DNA from: Corythucha ciliata
Lineage: Eukaryota; Arthropoda; Insecta; Hemiptera; Tingidae
Length of the DNA: 64,000 bases
Assembly: GCA_038030265.1 (NCBI GenBank)
Contig: JAWNBC010000095.1
Location: forward strand, 223,425-287,424
Direction: 5' to 3'
Position numbers and translations under genes: made by a program. Below the pieces are notes generated by a model, which was given only the letters and a program-made list of their open reading frames with translations, was not told the origin of the DNA and ran no database searches. This document shows positions 20,885 through 31,495 of this stretch, in pieces. Position 1 is the stretch's first letter. Each line of letters begins with the position of its first letter.

Positions 20885-21880
20885 TTATTAATACAACGTT
20901 TCAACGGCGTGATATGCCGCTCTACATATTATAGCGCCACCGGAACTGAAGGGGAAGACCAAAATTATTCTTAATGCATTAAATTTATATATAAAAAAAA
21001 CCATACGTAGGTCCAAGACTATTTTTTGTAACAAACTTCATTACACGTCAATTATTCCCAATTGTCCGTTCATTCGCCGGTACTATTTTAGCATTTCTAT
21101 ATATGTATATTGACACAACTGGAGTGAAAGACGTCGACTAACCATTTAAAAATTCCACTGACGGGAAGCTAATCTCAACCGACCCCGGTCCCTACTCCCC
21201 CACCATTGCCCGACACAATGCTACGTAAGACTTTGTGCAAGTTTTGAGTGTCTTCAATTCGATTAATCGTGTCTGCCTGTAGCTGAATATGAATCATTTC
21301 CGACACTCGTCGTTTGTATACAACTATACATCTGATTCCTTGTCCAAGATGGAAACTTTTTCCCAATTTATACAATGGTTATTATTATTGCAATGTTGGG
21401 CCACAACTCTATCTGCTTGGTTAATAATATCCCGTTTGTGTTATCTTACCCGACAAGCTAAGGGCCGTTTTGTTTCCCCCAACATAGCACGCTGAACAGT
21501 TCCCACACGGCAATTTGTATACTACATTCGGGCACTTTAACTTATCCAACCGATCTTTACCTTTTTTGATTATCCCCGTTAGATTATCTTTAATGAACGG
21601 AACTGGAGCAATATTACTACCTTTTAAGGCCCATTTTACACATTCATACAAATTTTCTTTAAAAGGCACTTTGACAAAAAACTTATTACTTTGCTGAGCG
21701 TCAGACCTAGCATTAGAGCGACCCTTATTCTTATTGGAAATCGTATACAAGCGTTTTTTTATATATTTTTTCCACAAATTTTAACGGATATTGATTTTCC
21801 TTAAGAATAGCTTTAACAATATTAATATTTTCGTTATGAAACTCTTTCTCAGCTGACAATAGTAGGGATCGGAGGTGTGT
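20885..21880 (-). pseudogene. Penelope-like retroelement 3' remnant (GIY-YIG end)
   Basis: The minus strand carries, in order, the linker after reverse transcriptase (ENINIVKAILKENQYPLKF), a basic segment, the start of the GIY-YIG endonuclease (VVYKLPCGNCSACYVG) and the C-terminal motif (RRVSEMIHIQLQADTINR). Penelope-like elements pair reverse transcriptase with a GIY-YIG nuclease that nicks the target. Frames are broken at about 21420 and 21780, the reverse transcriptase is absent, and the 5' side runs into C-rich simple repeat. Part of the same region (21539-21649) reappears at 60098-60208. A hairpin followed by GAAACGTTG at about 20900-20930 fits the tail of such elements. Confidence 0.75.
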
Positions 21881-21884
21881 GCTA

Positions 21885-22190
21885 GGGCGCAGGATATCGA
21901 GATACCGGCCCGCCCCCGGCCACGCCCACCGCCCCCTGGCCCCCTCTGGCCTTGTAATCGACCATTTTGTACCCGCCCCCATCTGGCCATCGGCCGCCCC
22001 CGTCCATACCCGCCCCCGTCCATACCCGCCCCCCAAATCGTCCATTTTGTACCCGCTCCCATCCGGCCACCGGCCATTTTGTACCCGCCCCCAACCCCTC
22101 CGGCCATTTTGTACCCTTCCCAATCAGTTTTCCCCTCACAGTTGCCCGGGCCGTTCCCGCCCCTCGGCCAATCACAGCTCAACACTGCCT
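21885..22190. repeat. C-rich degenerate tandem repeat
   Basis: Degenerate repeats of CCATTTTGTACCCGCCCCC and TCCATACCCGCCCCCG. The plus strand is strongly C-rich and the minus strand G-rich with many G3-5 runs, so the minus strand may form G-quadruplexes. Several overlapping Pro- or Gly-rich open frames here are by-products of the repeat. Confidence 0.75.
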
Positions 22191-22455
22191 CCCCACCTAG
22201 TGATGGGTCAAGGGAAAAAACCCATTGGGAATATTCCCGTTTTTTGGGAAAAAACCCGGTTTTTTCCCAAGAAAGTATTTTCCCACCCGAATTGGGTTTT
22301 TATTAGTTCAATTTGAATAGAACTTATCACTGCAGAAATTAGAGAATTCAGCCTCGAAGCGTGAGTTTTTTTCCTCGCGCAGCCTCTTTTAACCTTTCCC
22401 TCAACTCTGAGAAGTCTCTATCTGCTCCATAGAGATAATTCATCTCGCATTACGC

Positions 22456-22810
22456 CACATTGAGCTAAAGGTCGCTGAAAATTTACCTCGGTCGTCACTT
22501 TCCAAGAATGAACAGTCCCTGATTCTAGGAAAACTGAAAGACAGAATTGACTCCAGCGTTAAAAGTAGTATTCATTACGCTGCGACACTCCTGGGCCCAT
22601 CATCATAGGGGACGCTGCTGAGCAAGACGAGCAAATAGAAGGCATTAAAAATTCATAAGGTTGCCACACAGATGAAGGTTAATGTCGACAAAGCGATGGT
22701 GGATTTGGCCAACTATCGTTCCAAGGATGGACTCTGGGGGAAGACATTTTTGTGGGAAAGTGCCTCGGCGGTCACGCCAAGTGTTTGGAGAAGAGAGAGA
22801 CTTTTTATTT
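22456..22810 (+). pseudogene. hAT-family transposase remnant
   Basis: One frame reads SSIHYAATLLGPSS, matching the HxAxxLDPR-type motif of hAT transposases. After two stops or shifts it continues with VDLANYRSKDGLWG, KTFLWESA and VTPSVWRR, which fits the dimerisation region (FWxxxxxxxPxLWW-like). The terminal ERSFS block is absent. Internal stops at about 22607 and 22640 make it a pseudogene. Neighbouring GGGAAAAAACCC palindromic sequence (22205-22290) and TAGTGATGGG at 22199 may be related transposon end sequence. Confidence 0.55.
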
Positions 22811-23052
22811 TCTTTCTCTTTTCATCTCTTCTGGTTCAATTTGTCTTATCCCTCTCCCTAACATTTTGCCGCCTAGGGCCCCGGTAGTCCCCCTCTCCAA
22901 GATCCCCCTTGCGAAACACGCGAAATTTGTTCTGAATGCGCAAAATTCCGCAAAGATCCGCAAAAATTTGGTTTTAGGAAGAACCAATCCGGTAAAATTC
23001 CTTTTTATAAGGGTGTCAATCTTGTGAAATTGGCTTTATAAGTGGGTAAGGC

Positions 23053-23237
23053 TGGTCGTCCACTGGAAGCGTCTTCAAGCGGCACTACAACGAGCGTAGG
23101 TACATACAAAAGGCGTAAATTGAATTCACTGCTGCTAAGCCTGCAGTGGACGATGCCACATTCAGTTAGGCTTTGGATGTACGCTCGCTGTCGCGCGTTG
23201 TAGCGCCGCTTGAAAACGCTTCCAGCGGACGACAGAC
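23053..23237. repeat. MITE, about 185 bp, with long inverted ends
   Basis: GGTCGTCCACTGGAAGCGT at 23053 is mirrored by ACGCTTCCAGCGGACGAC at about 23212-23232. The inner arms (TTCAAGCGGC.CTACAACGAGCG) pair imperfectly with CGCTCG..GTTGTAGCGCCGCTTGAA. It contains no protein and ends about 50 bp before the assembly gap. Confidence 0.65.
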
Positions 23238-23287
23238 CTAAAACTCGTGACATTGGGGCAATAATCCACATGATTTGGTTTTCGAAA

Positions 23288-23787
23288 NNNNNNNNNNNNN
23301 NNNNNNNNNNNNNNNNNNNNNNNNNNNNNNNNNNNNNNNNNNNNNNNNNNNNNNNNNNNNNNNNNNNNNNNNNNNNNNNNNNNNNNNNNNNNNNNNNNNN
23401 NNNNNNNNNNNNNNNNNNNNNNNNNNNNNNNNNNNNNNNNNNNNNNNNNNNNNNNNNNNNNNNNNNNNNNNNNNNNNNNNNNNNNNNNNNNNNNNNNNNN
23501 NNNNNNNNNNNNNNNNNNNNNNNNNNNNNNNNNNNNNNNNNNNNNNNNNNNNNNNNNNNNNNNNNNNNNNNNNNNNNNNNNNNNNNNNNNNNNNNNNNNN
23601 NNNNNNNNNNNNNNNNNNNNNNNNNNNNNNNNNNNNNNNNNNNNNNNNNNNNNNNNNNNNNNNNNNNNNNNNNNNNNNNNNNNNNNNNNNNNNNNNNNNN
23701 NNNNNNNNNNNNNNNNNNNNNNNNNNNNNNNNNNNNNNNNNNNNNNNNNNNNNNNNNNNNNNNNNNNNNNNNNNNNNNNNNNNNNNN
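23288..23787. other. Assembly gap (500 N)
   Basis: Exactly 500 unknown bases, the usual placeholder for a gap of unknown size. Any frame spanning it is meaningless. Confidence 0.99.
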
Positions 23788-23836
23788 ATAAAATCATTCT
23801 TTAATGGTGGATTTCACCTTGTAGAGACGATAAACT

Positions 23837-23931
23837 TAATTGATGAACAATACAGCCGTGGTGTTTTTTATTATTAATGTTTTATTTTTATTTTGTTTGA
23901 TGAACAATACAGCCGTGGTGTTTTTTACATT
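23837..23931. repeat. Direct repeat of a 30-bp tail unit
   Basis: TTGATGAACAATACAGCCGT...GGTGTTTTTTA occurs at about 23839-23871 and again at about 23898-23931, separated by about 26 bp of AT-rich DNA. It lies directly beside the hammerhead-like hairpin, as in the repeated tails of Penelope-like elements. Confidence 0.7.
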
Positions 23932-23938
23932 GAATGCA

Positions 23939-23978
23939 TTTCGGGGCCACTCCCGGTGCCCCTCATCAGCATTGTCTA
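23939..23978 (-). ncRNA. Hammerhead-ribozyme-like core (Penelope-like tail), probably degenerate
   Basis: The minus strand reads CUGAUGAG, a hairpin with a five-pair GGGGC/GCCCC stem, then CGAAA. These are the conserved core of a hammerhead ribozyme. ACAAUG just before the core can pair with UAUUGU 3' of it (about 23900) as stem I. I cannot draw a proper stem III, and the base at the expected cleavage position would be G, so activity is doubtful. Hammerhead motifs are known in the terminal repeats of Penelope-like elements, which fits the context. Confidence 0.4.
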
Positions 23979-24400
23979 TAATTACATAATTTACAAAAAG
24001 AACAATATAATTAATAAAAACCGAATAAAAAAGAGAAAAATACAATAAAAAAAACAGCAACGATACGCACCGCTTTATCTCTAAGGCAAAACACAACGCC
24101 CCAAAATTCACTCGGGAACACGGCCTGCTAACTTACAGCGTAAGGGCCTCGTACTAAAAGTTCGAGGAGGAGTTAGTTTGCGGCCCTGGACGCTGGATAG
24201 CGTTGTGATCTTGATATTCACTACAGTGACTCTATAGATATTCACCATTCCACTTTCTTCACCCTTCGCACAACCCTAGCAACACTCACTCAAGTTCGGA
24301 GGTTGTTTTGTCTGTCAATTTGAAAAGTTTGGTATCAAGATTTTACTCTCATTGCATTTGCTTTATTATTTTAATGTAAATTTAATAGGAGTTAAAAGGT

Positions 24401-24523
24401 TGTGAGGTTTGAACACATGAGTTGAAAAACAATAAAAACAGTTTTGATTTGGTTGTCTATGTGAAACTGTTTCATTTCACTCGGGTTCTCTGAACACGAG
24501 TTTTCAGGGTATCCGACATTACA
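24401..24523 (+). repeat. 5' LTR, 123 bp
   Basis: It starts TGTGAGGTTTG and ends CCGACATTACA, identical to the copy at 28337 by eye over its full length. It contains AATAAAAAC near its start. Preceded by the target duplication AAGGT. Confidence 0.93.
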
Positions 24524-24546
24524 TTTTTGGCGACAGGACTTTCAAA

Positions 24547-27500
24547 ATGCCACTGAGAAGACGCGTGTACAGTGAAGAAGCTCGAAGGGAAGGAAATGTG
24601 GCTCGTTCGTCGGAATCAGTTGTACGACCGTTGAATATCGGTAACATATCAGAATTTAACGTGAGTTCTGATAATTGGTCAATATACAAGGAACGCTTAG
24701 ACCAGTATTTTGAAGTGAATGCTGTCGAGGAAGATCGTAAAACATCAGTTTTTATTTCGCTGATGGGAACAGAAGCGTATTCTTATTTGCGAAATTTGTG
24801 TTCTCCGGAACTACCAAAAATTAAAACTTATAATGAAATTTGCAGTTTGATGGACAGGCAATTTTCGTGTCGAGTTTCTATTTTTCGACAGAGGATCCGT
24901 TTCTACAAAATGGAACAACATGAAAATGAAAGTGTTGCAGATTGGTTTGTTCGGTGTAAGAAGTTCGCAGCTGACTGCGAATTCGGCGAATGTCTGGAAC
25001 AAGTCCTTAAGGATAAGTTTGTCTGTGGTATTATTCATACTAATATTTTAGATCGGCTTTGTGAAGAAGATCCTCAAAAGAAATCGCTCATGGACCTTTA
25101 TGACATTGCTTTGAGAAAAGAGTCATTTTCGAAGCAAGATCACAGTCGGTCAGAAGAAATCAATAAGTTGAAGCCCAGACAGTTTCAAAAATGTCGTTCT
25201 TGTGGAAAAGATAATCATGACTTCGTGAACTGCAGGTACAAGAATTACATTTGTAAGAAGTGTGGAAAAAAAGGTCATTTAGCAGTTGTTTGTACTGACA
25301 AAATATGTAGCACGAAAACGATCGAAGAAGAAGAAAAAGACATGAATGATTTGGGTCTTTTGGATGTGTTCCATGTAGGATTGAATCATGTTAGTCCCAT
25401 TGAAACGACTGTGCTACTTGAAGGAAAAAAACTTCAATTAGAAATTGACACGGGAGCTGGGGTCTCGGTTCTTCCTTGCAAAATTTATTTCAATTATTTC
25501 TCCTTTCTTCCATTACAAAAAACCGGTATCAAATTGAAAGCGTATGGGGGAGAAATAATCAAGCCTTTGGGAAAAATAGTCGGCTGCGTATCTTGGAGGA
25601 ATCAGAGACACATGTGTGAAATGGTCGTTGTTCCTAAAGGAATGAAGCCTTTATTGGGAAGGGACTGGTTACAAACGTTCGAGGCAACTATAAACCATAT
25701 TTCTCAATTCGGTAATAAGAATAAGAGAGACATAGATAAATTGTTGAAGAAGTATGATTCGCTTTTCCAAGAAGACCTAGGGAAGTATGAGTATGAGAAA
25801 ATAAGCTTAGCAATTAAGAAGGATGCTATTCCAAAATTTTGTAAGCCTCGGCCTATTCCATTTGCCTTCAAGGAAAAGGTGGATCAGGAACTTGAACGAT
25901 TGGAGAGAAGCGGAGTAATTTCGAAAATCAATAGCTCGGTTTGGGGGACTCCTTTAGTTCCTATACTTAAACCTGATGGGGTGTCATTAAGACTTTGTGC
26001 AAATTATAAAATAACAGTCAATAAGTTTCTTGAAGATGTTCAACACCCATTACCTCGAGTAGAAGAAATTTGGAATGTTCTTCAAGGGGGAGAATATTTC
26101 AGCAAGTTAGATTTTCGTAATGCGTATAATCAACTGGAATTAGATGACAAATCGGGGCTAATTCTCGCATGGTCTACTCACAAAGGGATTTATAAGGTGA
26201 ATCGCTTACCTTTTGGGACCAAACCAGCAGTCGGAATTTTTCAAAAAGTAGTCGAAAAATGTGTGCAAGGTCTTACGGGAGTCGTGAATTATTTAGACGA
26301 CTTGGTTGTTACCGGAAAAACAATAAAAGAGCATCTCGAAAATTTGGAAAATGTATTTGAATCATTGAGTAAGGCTGGATTTCGTCTCAATTTGGACAAG
26401 TGTAAATTTTTTGAACCCGAAATTAAATTTCTGGGTCATATCATTGATAGAAGAGGAATTAGGAAAGATCCCACCAAAGTACAAGATATCCTTGAAATGA
26501 AACGTCCATCAAATTTGTCTGAGCTAAAGAGTTTTTTGGGAATGGTGACGTACTTCATGAGGTTTGTTCCAAACATGGCCAATATTTTAACTCCATTGTA
26601 CCGGTTGACTCAAAAAAATGTAAAATTCTGTTGGAACTCGGAGTGTGAGGTTTCGTTCAATGAAATTAAAAAGCAGTTAGCTTCGGACCAAATTTTGACA
26701 CATTTTCAACCAGGATTGTCTTTGAAATTGTATTGCGATGCTTCCAAAACGGGACTGGGTGCTGTTCTGCTCCATTCACTTCCGGGTGCAGCTGACAAAC
26801 CTATAGCATTTGCTTCTCGAATAATGTCGAAAACGGAGCAGCGGTATTCGATGATCCACAAAGAAGCACTGGCTTTATACTGGGGTGTAAAAAAGTTTTT
26901 CCAATATCTGAAAGGCCAGAAGTTCACTTTGGTATCAGATCATAAACCTTTATTGGCTCTTTTTGGGGAACATAAAGGAATTCCAGAAATGGCTTCAGGT
27001 CGTTTACAGAGATGGGCTTTCTTCATTTCCGGATTAGATTATCACTTGGAGTACGTGAAAGGAGAGAAAAATGTCGCTGATTCTTTGTCCAGACTGAATG
27101 CCGACAAAGTTTCGACATCCAACGAGGAAGAAGAGGTAGAATATGTGAATTTGGTAGAAGAGGAGTTGAAAATTGATTTGTCGAAGATACGGACTTTGAC
27201 ACGGCGTGACCGGACGCTAAGCAAGGTTTTCGATTGGGTACGTAACGGCTGGAAAAAGGTTACCGATCCAACTTTTATGCCATTTTACGCTAAAAGAGAC
27301 GAGCTGAGCATTGAGCAGGGCGTCCTTATGTGGGGGTATCGACTGGTGATCCCAGATCAGTTCAAAAAATTGTTATTAAAAGAACTGCACTCCACTCATT
27401 TAGGAGTTCAAAAAATGAAATCACGGGCTCGGTCGTATTTCTGGTGGCCTGGGTTAGATGAAGAAATTGAGGCTTTGGCTAGAGGATGCTCGATTTGTGC

Positions 27501-28278
27501 AGGTCTTAGACAAGAGCCTAATAAAACGGAGCTTCAGAAATGGCCTAGTACAGAAAAACCCTTCGATCGCATCCATATAGATTTTTTGGGACCTTTCTTA
27601 AATAACATGTTTTTGATAGTTACAGATGCCTATAGCAAATGGCCGGAAGTCTACCAAATGAAAAGCACTTCAGCTAAGGCAACTGTTGACAGGTTGCGGG
27701 ACTTATTTTCACGGTATGGACTTCCAAAAATACTGGTCTCGGATAACGGTCCGCAGTTCAGATCCCAAGAGTTTCAAGATTTTTGTAAGAAAAACGCGGT
27801 TTCACACATCCTTACTCCCCCGTTCCACCCATCGAGTAACGGAGCAGCGGAGAATGCTGTGAAAACTTTCAAAATGGGATTGTTGAAAAATTTGAAAGGG
27901 AAAAATATTTCAGAGTTGAACACGGTTATTCATCGTTTTTTGTTTTCCTACAGAACGTCAGTACATGCTACGACGGGAGAAACACCTGCGAAACGGATGT
28001 TTGGACGTGAAATAAGAACGTGCTTGGACTCATTGATGAAGACTTCAAATGAAGAAAAAGCTGAAAATCTTCAGGTCAAGAATTACCGAGGAACACGGAA
28101 TGTGACATTCTGTCAAGGGGAAAAAGTCTTGTACAGGTGTTACTCAGATCCGAAGGCGAAGAAATGGAAAGAAGCCCTTGTGGAGAAAATGTTGGGGCGA
28201 AGAGTCTATTTAGTACGAGATCCTTCTACAAATATGACCACTAAAAGGCATGCTGACCAGCTATTGAAGACAAGTTAA
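24547..28278 (+). CDS. gag-pol: Gag-Pol polyprotein, gypsy retrotransposon, intact
   Basis: A 1243-residue open frame starts 24 bp after the 5' LTR. Domains in order: gag with two CCHC knuckles at about 216-229 and 236-249; aspartic protease with D301 in IDTGAGVSVLP; reverse transcriptase with YLDD at 582-585; RNase H with D731 in YCDASKTGLGAVL; integrase zinc region H948/H951...C981/C984; and the DDE triad D1012, D1066, E1102 with the usual 35-residue spacing. All catalytic residues are present. Gag and pol are fused without frameshift, so separation must be by protease. Length and layout fit the K02A2.6-like group. From residue 769 onward the sequence recurs in the four downstream tandem copies. 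Confidence 0.95.
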   Translation: MPLRRRVYSEEARREGNVARSSESVVRPLNIGNISEFNVSSDNWSIYKERLDQYFEVNAVEEDRKTSVFISLMGTEAYSYLRNLCSPELPKIKTYNEICSLMDRQFSCRVSIFRQRIRFYKMEQHENESVADWFVRCKKFAADCEFGECLEQVLKDKFVCGIIHTNILDRLCEEDPQKKSLMDLYDIALRKESFSKQDHSRSEEINKLKPRQFQKCRSCGKDNHDFVNCRYKNYICKKCGKKGHLAVVCTDKICSTKTIEEEEKDMNDLGLLDVFHVGLNHVSPIETTVLLEGKKLQLEIDTGAGVSVLPCKIYFNYFSFLPLQKTGIKLKAYGGEIIKPLGKIVGCVSWRNQRHMCEMVVVPKGMKPLLGRDWLQTFEATINHISQFGNKNKRDIDKLLKKYDSLFQEDLGKYEYEKISLAIKKDAIPKFCKPRPIPFAFKEKVDQELERLERSGVISKINSSVWGTPLVPILKPDGVSLRLCANYKITVNKFLEDVQHPLPRVEEIWNVLQGGEYFSKLDFRNAYNQLELDDKSGLILAWSTHKGIYKVNRLPFGTKPAVGIFQKVVEKCVQGLTGVVNYLDDLVVTGKTIKEHLENLENVFESLSKAGFRLNLDKCKFFEPEIKFLGHIIDRRGIRKDPTKVQDILEMKRPSNLSELKSFLGMVTYFMRFVPNMANILTPLYRLTQKNVKFCWNSECEVSFNEIKKQLASDQILTHFQPGLSLKLYCDASKTGLGAVLLHSLPGAADKPIAFASRIMSKTEQRYSMIHKEALALYWGVKKFFQYLKGQKFTLVSDHKPLLALFGEHKGIPEMASGRLQRWAFFISGLDYHLEYVKGEKNVADSLSRLNADKVSTSNEEEEVEYVNLVEEELKIDLSKIRTLTRRDRTLSKVFDWVRNGWKKVTDPTFMPFYAKRDELSIEQGVLMWGYRLVIPDQFKKLLLKELHSTHLGVQKMKSRARSYFWWPGLDEEIEALARGCSICAGLRQEPNKTELQKWPSTEKPFDRIHIDFLGPFLNNMFLIVTDAYSKWPEVYQMKSTSAKATVDRLRDLFSRYGLPKILVSDNGPQFRSQEFQDFCKKNAVSHILTPPFHPSSNGAAENAVKTFKMGLLKNLKGKNISELNTVIHRFLFSYRTSVHATTGETPAKRMFGREIRTCLDSLMKTSNEEKAENLQVKNYRGTRNVTFCQGEKVLYRCYSDPKAKKWKEALVEKMLGRRVYLVRDPSTNMTTKRHADQLLKTS

Positions 28279-28283
28279 TAATG

Positions 28284-28286
<3 letters not shown>

Positions 28287-28329
<43 letters not shown>

Positions 28330-28336
28330 AAAGTAA
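28287..28336 (+). other. Long A tract and polypurine tract
   Basis: About 40 A residues follow the stop codon, then GGAAAGTAA directly before the 3' LTR. The purine run would prime plus-strand synthesis. Later tandem copies carry a G inside the A run and different lengths, which explains most of the few-bp differences in unit length. Confidence 0.7.
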
Positions 28337-28459
28337 TGTGAGGTTTGAACACATGAGTTGAAAAACAATAAAAACAGTTTTGATTTGGTTGTCTATGTGA
28401 AACTGTTTCATTTCACTCGGGTTCTCTGAACACGAGTTTTCAGGGTATCCGACATTACA
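28337..28459 (+). repeat. 3' LTR, 123 bp
   Basis: Identical by eye to the 5' LTR and followed by AAGGT. Further copies inside the tandem array lie at 30662-30784, 32983-33105, 35306-35428 and 37633-37755. Confidence 0.93.
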
Positions 28460-29151
28460 AAGGTGTTGCGCGATAGGTTGCATGTCGAAATGCATTGGAG
28501 GAGTTAACATGGACATACGATTTTCATGTGTGATACCTTATCTAAATAGTGCTGAATAATTAATTTAAACTCTTCAAGCCCCCACTTTTCATTTGATCTA
28601 TTTACTGTTCGTCTTTGTTCCATACGATTCATTAAAATTGTCTGAAAATGAACAGTGAACAGAGCTCATTGGAAAGAAAAAAGGACTTGAAAAAGAGAAA
28701 AGAGTGGATGTGATTTACAACCCGAACACCCTGTCACCACCAGCCCCCTAACGACCTGTCCATGCCCCCCGGAACGTTCCGCCCAGAGCTCATGCCCGGC
28801 CCTGGTCGCTGTAAGCGCTAGAATCATGACTTCGTTTATCCCCCAAGAAAGCTCTCTTTAGAGAATATAGAAGCTCCTTGCTCGGGAAGCGATACGAATT
28901 TTATAGTCACCCCTATACCCTTCAAAAAAACACTCTGCGTCTACTACCACTTTAATTATTCTATACATTATCACAGATCAATTACACCGTTTTGAAATGA
29001 AGTAAGTACACAAGGAAAATAGACTAAAGAGGTATGCTCTTAATTTTCAACCAATTATTATTGTTTGTGCCATGACGTCATGGGATGACAAATTTTTAAA
29101 AAAATAACAGGTGGCACAATTAATTAATTATTAATTAATTAATTAATTAAT
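28460..29151. other. Former right flank of the gypsy insertion (unit spacer)
   Basis: Non-coding, about 690 bp, with no recognised gene. Near its end it carries GTACACAAGGAAAATAGACT and GAGGTATGCTC, the left arm of an inverted-repeat element whose right arm survives only after the last unit (38.9 kb). It ends in an (ATTA)n run where the tandem junction lies. Repeated at 30785-31476, 33106-33797, 35429-36120 and 37756 onward. Confidence 0.8.
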
Positions 29152-29170
29152 AACGGAGCAGCGGTATTCG

Positions 29171-30598
29171 ATGATCCACAAAGAAGCACTGGCTTTATAC
29201 TGGGGTGTAAAAAAGTTTTTCCAATATCTGAAAGGCCAGAAGTTCACTTTGGTATCAGATCATAAACCTTTATTGGCTCTTTTTGGGGAACATAAAGGAA
29301 TTCCAGAAATGGCTTCAGGTCGTTTACAGAGATGGGCTTTCTTCATTTCCGGATTAGATTATCACTTGGAGTACGTGAAAGGAGAGAAAAATGTCGCTGA
29401 TTCTTTGTCCAGACTGAATGCCGACAAAGTTTCGACATCCAACGAGGAAGAAGAGGTAGAATATGTGAATTTGGTAGAAGAGGAGTTGAAAATTGATTTG
29501 TCGAAGATACGGACTTTGACACGGCGTGACCGGACGCTAAGCAAGGTTTTCGATTGGGTACGTAACGGCTGGAAAAAGGTTACCGATCCAACTTTTATGC
29601 CATTTTACGCTAAAAGAGACGAGCTGAGCATTGAGCAGGGCGTCCTTATGTGGGGGTATCGACTGGTGATCCCAGATCAGTTCAAAAAATTGTTATTAAA
29701 AGAACTGCACTCCACTCATTTAGGAGTTCAAAAAATGAAATCACGGGCTCGGTCGTATTTCTGGTGGCCTGGGTTAGATGAAGAAATTGAGGCTTTGGCT
29801 AGAGGATGCTCGATTTGTGCAGGTCTTAGACAAGAGCCTAATAAAACGGAGCTTCAGAAATGGCCTAGTACAGAAAAACCCTTCGATCGCATCCATATAG
29901 ATTTTTTGGGACCTTTCTTAAATAACATGTTTTTGATAGTTACAGATGCCTATAGCAAATGGCCGGAAGTCTACCAAATGAAAAGCACTTCAGCTAAGGC
30001 AACTGTTGACAGGTTGCGGGACTTATTTTCACGGTATGGACTTCCAAAAATACTGGTCTCGGATAACGGTCCGCAGTTCAGATCCCAAGAGTTTCAAGAT
30101 TTTTGTAAGAAAAACGCGGTTTCACACATCCTTACTCCCCCGTTCCACCCATCGAGTAACGGAGCAGCGGAGAATGCTGTGAAAACTTTCAAAATGGGAT
30201 TGTTGAAAAATTTGAAAGGGAAAAATATTTCAGAGTTGAACACGGTTATTCATCGTTTTTTGTTTTCCTACAGAACGTCAGTACATGCTACGACGGGAGA
30301 AACACCTGCGAAACGGATGTTTGGACGTGAAATAAGAACGTGCTTGGACTCATTGATGAAGACTTCAAATGAAGAAAAAGCTGAAAATCTTCAGGTCAAG
30401 AATTACCGAGGAACACGGAATGTGACATTCTGTCAAGGGGAAAAAGTCTTGTACAGGTGTTACTCAGATCCGAAGGCGAAGAAATGGAAAGAAGCCCTTG
30501 TGGAGAAAATGTTGGGGCGAAGAGTCTATTTAGTACGAGATCCTTCTACAAATATGACCACTAAAAGGCATGCTGACCAGCTATTGAAGACAAGTTAA
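29171..30598 (+). pseudogene. Truncated RNase H-integrase frame, tandem unit 2
   Basis: 475 codons identical in protein to residues 769-1243 of the intact Gag-Pol. It begins at an internal Met within RNase H, after the first catalytic Asp, so RNase H is incomplete but integrase (zinc region, D-D-35-E) is whole. It has no gag or reverse transcriptase. It lies about 0.7 kb downstream of the LTR of the preceding unit, which might act as a promoter. Whether it is translated is unknown. Confidence 0.85.
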
Positions 30599-30613
30599 TA
30601 ATGAAATTAAAAA

Positions 30614-30645
<32 letters not shown>

Positions 30646-31495
30646 AAAAAAAGGAAAGTAATGTGAGGTTTGAACACATGAGTTGAAAAACAATAAAAAC
30701 AGTTTTGATTTGGTTGTCTATGTGAAACTGTTTCATTTCACTCGGGTTCTCTGAACACGAGTTTTCAGGGTATCCGACATTACAAAGGTGTTGCGCGATA
30801 GGTTGCATGTCGAAATGCATTGGAGGAGTTAACATGGACATACGATTTTCATGTGTGATACCTTATCTAAATAGTGCTGAATAATTAATTTAAACTCTTC
30901 AAGCCCCCACTTTTCATTTGATCTATTTACTGTTCGTCTTTGTTCCATACGATTCATTAAAATTGTCTGAAAATGAACAGTGAACAGAGCTCATTGGAAA
31001 GAAAAAAGGACTTGAAAAAGAGAAAAGAGTGGATGTGATTTACAACCCGAACACCCTGTCACCACCAGCCCCCTAACGACCTGTCCATGCCCCCCGGAAC
31101 GTTCCGCCCAGAGCTCATGCCCGGCCCTGGTCGCTGTAAGCGCTAGAATCATGACTTCGTTTATCCCCCAAGAAAGCTCTCTTTAGAGAATATAGAAGCT
31201 CCTTGCTCGGGAAGCGATACGAATTTTATAGTCACCCCTATACCCTTCAAAAAAACACTCTGCGTCTACTACCACTTTAATTATTCTATACATTATCACA
31301 GATCAATTACACCGTTTTGAAATGAAGTAAGTACACAAGGAAAATAGACTAAAGAGGTATGCTCTTAATTTTCAACCAATTATTATTGTTTGTGCCATGA
31401 CGTCATGGGATGACAAATTTTTAAAAAAATAACAGGTGGCACAATTAATTAATTATTAATTAATTAATTAATTAATAACGGAGCAGCGGTATTCG

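Larger units (their letters stand above)
24401..28459 (+). mobile_element. Intact gypsy (Mag/K02A2.6-like) LTR retrotransposon
   Basis: Complete element of 4,059 bp: identical 123-bp LTRs (24401-24523 and 28337-28459) starting TGTGAGG and ending ATTACA. A primer-site-like TTGGCGACAGGAC follows the 5' LTR, and a single gag-pol frame, an A-rich tract and a purine tract (GGAAAG) precede the 3' LTR. AAGGT flanks both ends (24396-24400 and 28460-28464), a perfect 5-bp target duplication. No env. LTR identity and the intact frame mean a very recent insertion. The short LTR and pol type suggest the Mag lineage, whose LTRs are unusually short; that placement is inference. Confidence 0.95.

Noticed and set aside
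21731..22316. Several long Gly- or Pro-rich frames on both strands
   Set aside because: Frames through a C-rich tandem repeat; only the first part (21731-21880, minus) is real Penelope-like sequence.
23162..23877. Frames of about 200 codons across the N gap
   Set aside because: They consist mostly of unknown residues.
23836..24111. 91-codon minus-strand hydrophobic frame
   Set aside because: Covers the Penelope-type tail and direct repeats; it is non-coding sequence by context.
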